Of a DNA stretch of 34,925 bases, positions 14,262-22,721 are shown piece after piece. Position 1 is the stretch's first letter. Each line of letters begins with the position of its first letter. A program made the translations under genes and the position numbers. The notes under the pieces are model-generated. The model did not search any database, was not told the origin of the DNA, and was given only the letters and a program-made list of their open reading frames with translations. Source of the stretch: Lachnospiraceae bacterium (GTDB taxonomy: Bacteria > Bacillota > Clostridia > Lachnospirales > Lachnospiraceae); the NCBI GenBank assembly GCA_011959105.1, contig BLLU01000009.1:1-34925 (forward strand), in the 5' to 3' direction.

Positions 14262-14666
14262 ATGGCGTATGTACCCGTACCAAAGGATTTATCAAAGATA
14301 AAAACAAAAGTCGCTTTCAACCTCACGAAGCGGCAGATCGTTTGTTTCGCGGCAGCACTCATTACAGGCTTGCCGCTTTTTTTCTTGCTAAAGGACAGCG
14401 CGGGAACCAGCGCGGCGGCATTTGTGATGATTGTCGTCATGCTGCCCTGCTTCCTCATGGCAATGTACGAGAAACACGGACAGCCCCTTGAAACCGTGGT
14501 GAAAAACATCATGCAGACAAAATTTGTCCGACCAAAGGAGCGACCCTATCAGACGCAGAATTTATACGCTGTCTTGGAAAGGCAGCGGAAACTGGAAAAG
14601 GAGGTATCAGCGATTGTCAAAGGAACCAACCAAAGGCGGCGCACCGGGAAAAAGCCCCGGAACTAA
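14262..14666 (+). CDS. PrgI-family (VirB3-like) membrane protein
   Basis: A 134-residue protein with two adjacent hydrophobic segments (about residues 27-47 and 50-68) and a conserved start, AYVPVPKDLSKIKTKVAFNL. PrgI/TcpE-type proteins are small membrane components of Gram-positive type IV secretion systems and are encoded just before VirB4, as here. AAAGGAGG precedes ATG 14262. Its last 53 bases overlap the VirB4 start. Confidence 0.9.
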   Translation: MAYVPVPKDLSKIKTKVAFNLTKRQIVCFAAALITGLPLFFLLKDSAGTSAAAFVMIVVMLPCFLMAMYEKHGQPLETVVKNIMQTKFVRPKERPYQTQNLYAVLERQRKLEKEVSAIVKGTNQRRRTGKKPRN

Positions 14667-17037
14667 GGCGAAGCGGAAACTGACCCGCAGCGAGAAGAAG
14701 CAGATCGCCGCCGCAATCAGACAGGCAAAGGGGGACGGAAAGGCGCACACCGCCCAGCAGACAATCCCCTACATCAACCTGTACCCGGACGGGATATGCC
14801 GGATAACGGAAAAGAAATACAGCAAGAGCATTGTCTACGAGGATATAAACTACCAGCTTGCACAGGCAGACGACAAGACCGCCATTTTTGAAAACTGGTG
14901 CGACTTCCTCAACTATTTTGACGCTTCCGTATCGGTGCAGCTCTCTTTCATCAATCAAGGGACGCAGCGGGAGGAAGCGGAAAAATCAATCAACATTCCG
15001 GCGCAGGACGACGCTTTCAACTCTATCCGCACGGAGTACGGGGATATGTTAAAAAGCCAGCTTTCCAAAGGGAACAACGGGCTTGTGAAGCACAAATATA
15101 TCACGTTCAGTATTGAAGCGGACAACATGAGCGCGGCAAAATCCCGGCTTTCCCGTATTGAAACGGACATACTGAACAATTTCAAGGTGCTGGGGGTATC
15201 TGCCCGACCGCAGACAGGCTATGAACGGTTACAGACCATGCACGGGGTATTCCACCCGGAGGGGGAGCCGTTCAACTTTGATTTCTCATGGCTTGCCCCG
15301 TCCGGGCTTACCACAAAGGACTTTATCGCCCCGCCCTCATTCCGTTTTGGCGAGGGGCGGTATTTCCGCATGGGGCGCAAGATCGGCGCGGTGTCGTTCT
15401 TACAGATACTTGCGCCGGAGTTAAACGACCGTATTTTAGCGGATATGTTAGACCTTGAAACGGGCGTGATTGTAAACTTACATATCCACAGTATCGACCA
15501 GACGGAAGCCATTAAGACCGTCAAGCGCAAAATCACCGATCTTGACAAAATGAAAATCGAAGAACAGAAGAAAGCCGTCCGCGCCGGGTACGACATGGAT
15601 ATAATCCCGTCCGACCTTGCCACGTTCGGCGGCGAAGCGAAAAATCTCTTGCAGGACTTACAGAGCCGCAATGAAAGAATGTTCCTCTTGACGTTCCTTG
15701 TGGTGAACATGGCAGACACAAAAAGAAAGCTGGAAAATGACATTTTCGCGGCGGCGGGGATTGCACAGAAATATAACTGCGCCCTCACCCGGCTTGACTA
15801 CCAGCAGGAAGCGGGGTTTATGTCAAGCGTCCCTATCGGTGAGAACCTTATCCCCATTCAAAGGGGACTGACAACCAGCAGCACGGCAATCTTTATTCCC
15901 TTTATCACGCAGGAGCTTTTTCAGAGGGGCGCAAGCCTTTACTATGGGCTGAATGCTCTTTCCAACAACATGATACTTTGCGACCGCAAGCAGCTTAAAA
16001 ATCCCAATGGCTTAATCTTGGGAACGCCGGGAAGCGGGAAATCCTTTGCGGCAAAGCGGGAAATGACAAACGCTTTCCTCATTACGGACGACGACATTAT
16101 TATCTGCGACCCGGAAGCCGAGTATTACCCCCTTGTGCAAAGATTACAGGGACAGGTGATAAGGCTTTCCCCCACCAGCCCGCACTACGTCAACCCTATG
16201 GATATAAACCTCAACTATTCCGAGGACGATAACCCGCTTGCGCTGAAAAGCGATTTTATCCTCTCCCTCTGCGAGTTGATCGTCGGCGGCAAGGAGGGCT
16301 TGCAGCCCGTGGATAAGACCGTCATTGACCGCGCTGTTAGGAACGTGTACCGTCCTTTCCTTGCGTCCCCCGACCCGGCAAAAATGCCGATTTTGGGCGA
16401 CCTTTACGACGAGCTTTTGAAGCAGCCGGAGCCGGAAGCGGCGCGTATCGCGGCGGCGTTGGAGCTTTACGTTTCCGGGAGCCTTAACGTCTTTAACCAC
16501 AGGACAAATGTAGAACTTAACAACCGCCTTGTCTGCTTTGACATCAAGCAGCTTGGGAAGCAGCTCAAAAAGCTGGGTATGCTGATTGTTCAAGATCAAG
16601 TGTGGAACCGCGTCACCGTGAACCGGGCGGCGAAGAAGTCCACGCGGTATTTTATGGACGAATTTCACCTGTTACTGAAAGACGAGCAGACCGCCGCTTA
16701 CAGCGTCGAAATCTGGAAGCGTTTCAGAAAATGGGGCGGCATACCCACCGCGATCACGCAGAACGTGAAAGACCTCTTGGCAAGCCGGGAAGTGGAAAAT
16801 ATCTTTGAGAACAGCGATTTTGTCCTTATGCTCAATCAAGCGGCGGGCGACCGGGCTATCCTTGCGAAGCAGCTCAACATTTCCCCGCAGCAAATGAGCT
16901 ACGTCACCCACTCCGAAGCGGGCGAGGGGCTTTTATTTTATGGAAATGTCATTCTGCCCTTTGTAGACCGTTTTCCAAAAGATACCGAGCTGTACCGTGT
17001 TATGACGACAAAGCCGGAGGAAGTGGGCGGCGCGTAA
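14614..17037 (+). CDS. virB4: VirB4-type conjugation ATPase
   Basis: An 807-residue motor ATPase powering the channel. Walker A GTPGSGKS is at residues about 470-477 and Walker B FMDEFHLLL at about 681-689; the Gln-rich motor region TAITQNVKDLL follows. The N-terminal domain (residues 100-430) is the CagE/TrbE/VirB4 fold. I chose TTG 14614, 9 bases after AAAAGGAGG; an upstream reading would duplicate PrgI coding sequence. Length matches Gram-positive VirB4 proteins. Intact, unlike virD4. Confidence 0.95.
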   Translation: MSKEPTKGGAPGKSPGTKAKRKLTRSEKKQIAAAIRQAKGDGKAHTAQQTIPYINLYPDGICRITEKKYSKSIVYEDINYQLAQADDKTAIFENWCDFLNYFDASVSVQLSFINQGTQREEAEKSINIPAQDDAFNSIRTEYGDMLKSQLSKGNNGLVKHKYITFSIEADNMSAAKSRLSRIETDILNNFKVLGVSARPQTGYERLQTMHGVFHPEGEPFNFDFSWLAPSGLTTKDFIAPPSFRFGEGRYFRMGRKIGAVSFLQILAPELNDRILADMLDLETGVIVNLHIHSIDQTEAIKTVKRKITDLDKMKIEEQKKAVRAGYDMDIIPSDLATFGGEAKNLLQDLQSRNERMFLLTFLVVNMADTKRKLENDIFAAAGIAQKYNCALTRLDYQQEAGFMSSVPIGENLIPIQRGLTTSSTAIFIPFITQELFQRGASLYYGLNALSNNMILCDRKQLKNPNGLILGTPGSGKSFAAKREMTNAFLITDDDIIICDPEAEYYPLVQRLQGQVIRLSPTSPHYVNPMDINLNYSEDDNPLALKSDFILSLCELIVGGKEGLQPVDKTVIDRAVRNVYRPFLASPDPAKMPILGDLYDELLKQPEPEAARIAAALELYVSGSLNVFNHRTNVELNNRLVCFDIKQLGKQLKKLGMLIVQDQVWNRVTVNRAAKKSTRYFMDEFHLLLKDEQTAAYSVEIWKRFRKWGGIPTAITQNVKDLLASREVENIFENSDFVLMLNQAAGDRAILAKQLNISPQQMSYVTHSEAGEGLLFYGNVILPFVDRFPKDTELYRVMTTKPEEVGGA

Positions 17038-17098
17038 CCCGCAGATTATTTTATCAGCCTTGCGCCCTCTTGGGGGCGCAGTTTGGAGGTGAACCACC

Positions 17099-19216
17099 AT
17101 GAAGCAGTACAAAGCCCGCGATAAAATCACGCAGAAAATGAGCCGTGACGGGGCTATCGAGGTAAACGCGGCGACCGGGAAACAAAAGCGGATCAGCAAA
17201 CGGGCGCGGGAAGCTGCCTTACTGAAAACGCCGGAGCAACAGGCGGCACAGGACGCACAGGCAGCGCAGCCCATACCGGGCAATCCCGCCCCGGACATAT
17301 CCCCCAATGCGCCGCCCCTGCCCCATGCGCCGGGGACGGAAGCCCCACAGGACACGGGAACCGCCGAGCGCGTCTTAGAGCATATCGACGGGGCGCACAC
17401 CCGTAACGCCAGCAAAAAGGCGGCAAGGAAAGCACAGGCAGAAGCCGAAAGCCGCGCCCGCACTTCCCGGCTGCAATTCACCGAGGAAGAACGGGCAACG
17501 CCGGAGCTGGAAAAATACATCAAAAAATCCGACAAAGCCGCTGACAGGCTGGACGAAGCAAGGGCGAAAATCCCAAAGGAAAAGAAACTTGTGGGGGAGC
17601 GAACCTTTGACGAAGCCACCGGGAAAGGCAAGACCCGCCTACGTTTCGAGGAACGGGAAAAGCCGCAGAACTACGGCAGCCCCCACAAGAACCCACTTTC
17701 CCGCCCCGCGCAGGAAGCGGGTATTTTCGTCCATAACAAGGTACATTCCGTGGAAAAGGACAATTCCGGCGTGGAGAGTGCGCACAAATCCGAGGAAACC
17801 GCCGAAAAAGCCGCGAAGTACGGGGCGCGGAAAGTCAAGGAGGGCTACCGCAGCCATAAGCTCAAACCCTACCGGGCGGCGGCAAAGGCTGAAAAGGCGG
17901 CGCAGAAAGCAAACGCCAACTATCTCTACCAAAAGGCACTCCATGACAACCCGCAGATCGCCGCGTCAAATCCATTCTCCCGGTATATGCAGAAGCAGCG
18001 TATCAAAAAGCAGTATGCAAAGACCGTCAAGGCACAGGGCGCAAAGTCTGTCAAGAACGCAGCGGAGAACACAAGAAAAGCCGCCAAAAAGACCGCCGAG
18101 GGAACCAAAAAGGCAATCGCATTTGTCGGGCGACACCCGGCGGGCGTATGTATCGCCATAGGTGCGCTGCTGCTTTTCATTATGATTTCTTCCGCGCTGT
18201 CCTCTTGCGGGGCTATGTTTTCCGGCATGATTAACGGCATTGTCGGGACTTCCTACACGTCGGAGGACGCGGATTTAGTCGCCGTGGAAAACAACTATGC
18301 GGCACTGGAAACGGACTTGCAGCGCAGGATTGACAATATCGAGCGCGACAACCCCGGCTATGACGAGTACCGCTATGACCTTGACAGTATCGGGCATAAC
18401 CCCCATGAATTAGCGTCTTATCTGACCGCGCTTTTACAGACCTACACCCCGGCAACCGCACAAGCAGAAATACAGCGTATCTTTGAACTTCAATATACCC
18501 TCACTCTGACGGAGGAAGTGGAAATACGTTACCGCACAGAAACAAGCACAGACCCGGACACCGGGGAAACCACCACCGAGGAAGTCCCCTATGAGTATTT
18601 TATCCTCAATATCAAGCTGGAGAACAAACCCATATCCGAGCTTGCGCCGGGACTGCTTACCCCGGAGCAGCTTGAAATGTTCCGGGTGTACTTGGAAACC
18701 AGCGGAAACAAGCCCCTTATTTTCGGCGGCGGTTCCCCGGACGGGAACCCGTCGGAGGATTTAAGCGGGGTGCAGCTTGTCAACGGCACACGCCCCGGAA
18801 ATACCGCCGTGGTAGACCGGGCAAAGTCACAGGTAGGCAATGTAGGGGGACAGCCCTATTGGAGCTGGTACGGCTTCAACAGCCGCGTGGAATGGTGCGC
18901 CTGTTTCGTTTCATGGTGCTACAATCAAGCCGGGAAAAGCGAGCCGCGCTTTGCCGCGTGCCAGTCACAGGGCGTACCGTGGTTCCAGTCACGGGGGCAA
19001 TGGGGCGCAAGGGGCTATGAGAATATCGCCCCCGGCGACGCGATCTTTTTCGATTGGGACGGGGACGGGAGCGCAGACCATGTGGGGCTTGTAATCGGCA
19101 CGGACGGGCAGCGCGTTTACACCGTCGAGGGCAATTCCGGGGACGCTTGCAAGATAAAAAGCTACCCCCTTGACTATGGCTGTATCAAAGGGTACGGCTT
19201 GATGAATTGGAACTGA
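17099..19216 (+). CDS. CHAP-domain cell-wall hydrolase of the conjugation system
   Basis: A 705-residue protein. Residues 1-340 are a highly charged, Ala/Lys-rich cytoplasmic region. One membrane segment (VCIAIGALLLFIMISSAL, about 346-363) anchors it, and the outside part ends with a CHAP amidase/endopeptidase domain from about residue 575: catalytic Cys in WCACFVSW, His in DHVGLVIG and Asn in VEGNSGD. It would open peptidoglycan for the channel, as the VirB1-like hydrolases do. GGAGG precedes ATG 17099. Confidence 0.92.
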   Translation: MKQYKARDKITQKMSRDGAIEVNAATGKQKRISKRAREAALLKTPEQQAAQDAQAAQPIPGNPAPDISPNAPPLPHAPGTEAPQDTGTAERVLEHIDGAHTRNASKKAARKAQAEAESRARTSRLQFTEEERATPELEKYIKKSDKAADRLDEARAKIPKEKKLVGERTFDEATGKGKTRLRFEEREKPQNYGSPHKNPLSRPAQEAGIFVHNKVHSVEKDNSGVESAHKSEETAEKAAKYGARKVKEGYRSHKLKPYRAAAKAEKAAQKANANYLYQKALHDNPQIAASNPFSRYMQKQRIKKQYAKTVKAQGAKSVKNAAENTRKAAKKTAEGTKKAIAFVGRHPAGVCIAIGALLLFIMISSALSSCGAMFSGMINGIVGTSYTSEDADLVAVENNYAALETDLQRRIDNIERDNPGYDEYRYDLDSIGHNPHELASYLTALLQTYTPATAQAEIQRIFELQYTLTLTEEVEIRYRTETSTDPDTGETTTEEVPYEYFILNIKLENKPISELAPGLLTPEQLEMFRVYLETSGNKPLIFGGGSPDGNPSEDLSGVQLVNGTRPGNTAVVDRAKSQVGNVGGQPYWSWYGFNSRVEWCACFVSWCYNQAGKSEPRFAACQSQGVPWFQSRGQWGARGYENIAPGDAIFFDWDGDGSADHVGLVIGTDGQRVYTVEGNSGDACKIKSYPLDYGCIKGYGLMNWN

Positions 19217-19249
19217 ACACATTTTTGACTATGAAAGGAGTTTTACATT

Positions 19250-19519
19250 ATGGCAGCAAACAAGATTGACCGTATCAACCGGGAGATTGAAAAGACCCGC
19301 GAGAAGATCACCGAGTATCAGAACAAGCTCAAAGGGCTGGAAGCGCAGAAAACCGAAGCGGAGAATTTGCAGATCGTCCAGCTTGTGCGCTCTATGCGTC
19401 TTTCCCCGCAGGAGCTTACCGCCATGCTGCAAAACGGGGCAATCCCCGGCATGACCCCCGCGCCCGCTTCTTACGGCGCAGATAATGACGAACAGGAGGA
19501 AAACGAAGATGAAGAATAA
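19250..19519 (+). CDS. DUF4315-family protein
   Basis: An 89-residue protein with an N-terminal coiled coil (DRINREIEKTREKITEYQNK) and the conserved VQLVRSMRLSPQELTAML, ending in a strongly acidic tail. The family is a constant neighbour of CHAP and DUF4366 genes in Tn1549-like transfer operons. AAAGGAG precedes ATG 19250; the end overlaps the next gene by 11 bases. Role unknown, presumably structural in the channel complex. Confidence 0.88.
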   Translation: MAANKIDRINREIEKTREKITEYQNKLKGLEAQKTEAENLQIVQLVRSMRLSPQELTAMLQNGAIPGMTPAPASYGADNDEQEENEDEE

Positions 19520-20225
19520 GAAAACCCTTAAAATGCTTTTGACCCTTTGCGCCGCCCTTATCCTCATGGGCGGCTTTTCCGTCACCGCCTACGCGCAGAC
19601 CCCGGAGGGGCAGGACGACGCGACCGACGACAGCGGCGTTGTCTACGAGGAACCCGAAAAGGAAGAACCCCTTACCCCGGACGGGAACGCGACGCTGGTT
19701 GACGATTTCGGCGGCAACAAGCAGCTTATCACCGTGACGACAAAAAACGGAAATTACTTTTATATCCTCATTGACCGGGACGACGAGGGAGAAAACACCG
19801 TACATTTCCTCAATCAAGTGGACGAAGCCGACCTTATGGCACTGATCGAGGACGGGAACACGAAAGCAGAACCGCCCGCCGTTTGCAGTTGTACCGATAA
19901 ATGCGAAGCCGGAAAGGTAAATGTAAGCTGCCCTGTCTGTAAGGACAACATGACCGCTTGCAGCGGCAAGGCAGCGGAGCCGGAAACGGAGGAATCCACA
20001 GAGCAGCCGGAAAAGAAAAACAGCACGGGCGGGCTTTTGGTATTCCTCATTGTGGCACTTCTTGGCGGTGGGGGCGCGTTCTACTACTTTAAGATTATGA
20101 AGCCCAAACAGGACGTAAAGGGCGGCACAGACCTTGACGATTTCGATTTTGATGATTACGACGAGGACGAGCCGGAACCCGACGAAACCGGGGACGACGG
20201 GGAAACGGAGGACGAGGAAGCATGA
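19509..20225 (+). CDS. DUF4366-family secreted/membrane protein
   Basis: A 238-residue protein with an N-terminal signal peptide (KNKKTLKMLLTLCAALILMG, cleavage probably after AYA). An outside domain contains LITVTTKNGNYFYILIDRD, and a Cys cluster (CSCTDKC...CPVCKD...C) follows. A C-terminal membrane helix (GGLLVFLIVALLGGGGAFYY) precedes a very acidic cytoplasmic tail. ATG 19509 lies within the DUF4315 end. It stands next to the CHAP hydrolase, so it is likely a surface-exposed channel or mating component. The exact role is unknown. Confidence 0.88.
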   Translation: MKNKKTLKMLLTLCAALILMGGFSVTAYAQTPEGQDDATDDSGVVYEEPEKEEPLTPDGNATLVDDFGGNKQLITVTTKNGNYFYILIDRDDEGENTVHFLNQVDEADLMALIEDGNTKAEPPAVCSCTDKCEAGKVNVSCPVCKDNMTACSGKAAEPETEESTEQPEKKNSTGGLLVFLIVALLGGGGAFYYFKIMKPKQDVKGGTDLDDFDFDDYDEDEPEPDETGDDGETEDEEA

Positions 20226-20404
20226 CCCTGTTCACCGACAACCCCTTAGAAAGAATGATGATACAGAAACCGGGCGACGGGCGGCGTGGAAAATCGCCGC
20301 CCGCTTCCATTCCCCCACGCTGCAAGGGCTGTCCCTACAACCGGGAGCCGCCTTGTGTGGGGTACTGTATCAAGAAGCTGACAGAAAAAAACACGGGAAA
20401 ATGA
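20222..20404 (+). CDS. Small Cys-containing protein before topoisomerase III
   Basis: A 60-residue protein with a CxxC-type cluster (CKGCPYNREPPCVGYC) and a basic tail. It overlaps the DUF4366 stop (ATGA) and is followed 15 bases later by topoisomerase III. The Cys pattern suggests metal binding. Family not recognised; the tight packing makes it likely real. Confidence 0.7.
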   Translation: MTLFTDNPLERMMIQKPGDGRRGKSPPASIPPRCKGCPYNREPPCVGYCIKKLTEKNTGK

Positions 20405-20419
20405 AAGGAGGATTTTTAA

Positions 20420-22507
20420 GTGCAGTTAGTGATTGCAGAAAAGCCCAGCGTTGCGGCAAGTATCGCCGCCGCGCTTGGCGTTAAGGAAAAGAAAGACGGA
20501 TATATCGAGGGCGGGGGCTACCTCATTTCTTGGTGTGTCGGTCATTTGGTGGAGCTTGCGGAAGCTGCCGCCTACGGGGAGCAGTATAAAAAGTGGAGCT
20601 ATGAGAGCTTACCCATTCTGCCGGAGGAATGGCAGTACACCGTCGCCACCGACAAAAGCAAACAGCTCAAAACCTTAAAGGAGCTTATGCACCGCGCCGA
20701 CGTTTCCGAAGTGGTGAACGCCTGCGACGCTGGGCGCGAGGGGGAATTGATTTTCCGCTTTGTGTACGGCGTGGCAAAATGCAACAAGCCTATGCGCCGC
20801 TTGTGGATTTCCTCAATGGAGGACGCGGCGATCAAGGCGGGCTTTGCAGACTTAGGGGACGGGCGGGACTATGACGCGCTCTATGCTTCCGCATTGTGCC
20901 GCGCAAAAGCCGACTGGATCATTGGTATCAATGCGACGCGCCTTTTCTCCTGCCTGTATCACAAGACCTTGAACGTGGGGCGGGTACAGACCCCCACACT
21001 GAAAATGCTGGTTGAGAGGGGCGAAGCAATCTCCCATTTCAAGAAAGAAAAATATTACCATGTACGCCTTGACTTATCCGGCGCGGAAGCAGCCAGCGAA
21101 AGGATTTCGGATAAACCGGGAGCCGATACACTGAAAGCGGCTTGTGAAGCGGAAACGGCGGTTTGTGTTTCCCTCACCAAAGAGAAAAAGACCACCGCCC
21201 CGCCGAAGCTCTTTGACCTCACTTCTTTACAGAGGGAAGCCAATAAAATCTACGGCTACACGGCGAAACAGACCCTTGACCTTGCACAGACCTTGTATGA
21301 AAAACGGCTGCTTACCTATCCCCGGACAGACAGCGCATTTCTGACCGACGACATGGGGGACACGGCGGCAAAGACTGTTACCATGCTGTCCGGCAAGCTG
21401 CCTTTTATGGAGGGTGCAGAAATTACCCCGGACGTTTCCCGGACGCTTGACAGCAGCAAAGTTTCAGACCACCACGCCATTATCCCCACTATGGAGCTTG
21501 CAAAGACCGACCCTGCCGCCCTGCCGGAAAGTGAAAGGAATATCCTCACCCTTGCCGGGGCGCGTCTTATTTTCGCTGCCGCCGAGCCGCATATCTTTGA
21601 AGCGGTCACGGCGGTTTTCTCATGCGCCGGTACGGAGTTTACGGCACGGGGAAAGACAGTGCTTGCGGGCGGCTGGAAAGAGCTTGAACGCCGCTACCGG
21701 GCAACCCTCAAAGGCAAGCCCGACCCGGAGGATATGGAGGAAGCAAACACCCTGCCGGAGCTTTCCGAGGGACAGACCTTTACAAGCCCTACGGCAAAGG
21801 TGACGGAGCATTTCACAACGCCGCCGAAGCCCCACAGCGAAGCAACCCTCTTGTCGGCAATGGAACGCGCCGGGAACGGGGACACCGACCCGGACGCGGA
21901 ACGCCGGGGGCTTGGCACACCCGCCACCCGCGCCGCCGTCATTGAAAAGCTGGTGAAGTCCGGCTTTGCAGAACGCAAGGGAAAGCAGCTTATCCCCACG
22001 CAGAACGGAGCCGCCCTTGTGTCTGTCCTGCCGGATATGCTGACTTCCCCGCAGCTTACCGCCGAATGGGAAAACAATCTGACGCAGATCGCAAAGGGAG
22101 CCGCCGACGCTGGGGAGTTTATGCAGCGCATTGAAGCTATGGCGCGGGAGCTGGTAAAAGAGAATACCGCCGCCGACAAAAGCAAGGCGGATTTCACGGG
22201 CGGGGAGGAAAAGCCCTCTATCGGCAAATGCCCCCGGTGCGGCTGTCCCGTCCATGAGGGCAAGAAAAATTTCTACTGCTCTAACCGGGAATGTGCTTTT
22301 ACCATGTGGAAAAACGACCGTTTCTTTGAGGAAAGGAAAGTCACCTTTTCCGTAAAGATTGCCGCCGCCCTCTTAAAATCCGGCAAGGCGAATGTCAAGG
22401 GCTTGTATTCCCCGAAAACAGGCAAAACCTACGACGGAAGCATTGTTTTAGCTGATACGGGCGGGAAGTACGTCAACTACAAGATAGAGATACCGAAGAA
22501 AAAATAA
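20420..22507 (+). CDS. topB: DNA topoisomerase III
   Basis: A 695-residue type IA topoisomerase. The TOPRIM domain begins LVIAEKPSVAASIA and contains DAGREGELIFR. The catalytic Tyr is in LLTYPRTDSAFL (Tyr300). A C-terminal zinc finger follows (CPRCGCPVHEGKKNFYCSNREC). It would relax or decatenate the transferred DNA. GTG 20420 follows AAAGGAGG at 9 bases. This is the last gene of the long transfer operon before the structured region at 22514; such a gene is common in Tn1549-type ICEs. Confidence 0.95.
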   Translation: MQLVIAEKPSVAASIAAALGVKEKKDGYIEGGGYLISWCVGHLVELAEAAAYGEQYKKWSYESLPILPEEWQYTVATDKSKQLKTLKELMHRADVSEVVNACDAGREGELIFRFVYGVAKCNKPMRRLWISSMEDAAIKAGFADLGDGRDYDALYASALCRAKADWIIGINATRLFSCLYHKTLNVGRVQTPTLKMLVERGEAISHFKKEKYYHVRLDLSGAEAASERISDKPGADTLKAACEAETAVCVSLTKEKKTTAPPKLFDLTSLQREANKIYGYTAKQTLDLAQTLYEKRLLTYPRTDSAFLTDDMGDTAAKTVTMLSGKLPFMEGAEITPDVSRTLDSSKVSDHHAIIPTMELAKTDPAALPESERNILTLAGARLIFAAAEPHIFEAVTAVFSCAGTEFTARGKTVLAGGWKELERRYRATLKGKPDPEDMEEANTLPELSEGQTFTSPTAKVTEHFTTPPKPHSEATLLSAMERAGNGDTDPDAERRGLGTPATRAAVIEKLVKSGFAERKGKQLIPTQNGAALVSVLPDMLTSPQLTAEWENNLTQIAKGAADAGEFMQRIEAMARELVKENTAADKSKADFTGGEEKPSIGKCPRCGCPVHEGKKNFYCSNRECAFTMWKNDRFFEERKVTFSVKIAAALLKSGKANVKGLYSPKTGKTYDGSIVLADTGGKYVNYKIEIPKKK

Positions 22508-22513
22508 GTTTCG

Positions 22514-22613
22514 TAGCAAGCATAGGAAAAGAGTACCCTTTTCCGTAAATCCCCTTTCGCCGCTGACGCGCCGGACGGGGATTTTGCTTGTTGGGAAGTG
22601 TCCCAAACCCTCT
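22514..22613 (+). other. oriT-like structured repeat upstream of the antirestriction gene
   Basis: Near-identical over its two outer blocks (22514-22546 and 22584-22613) to the minus strand of 32332-32421. Block 1 contains the near-palindrome GGAAAAGAGTACCCTTTTCC. The middle differs in sequence but folds: AAATCCCC (22547-22554) pairs with GGGGATTT (22577-22584). Block 2 contains TTGGGA-AGTG-TCCCAA. Two copies with conserved flanks and a stem that keeps pairing while changing sequence point to a functional fold. Here it precedes the ArdA-type gene rather than a relaxase. Confidence 0.7.
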
Positions 22614-22721
22614 TGAAAAAATAAAAATCTTGGCAGAAAACGCGGGTGCTGCAAGGCAGACCGGGCAACAATAAAAGAGCAGCTTCCGCAATGCTGCCAT
22701 AAAAGAAAGGAGAAAATGCAA

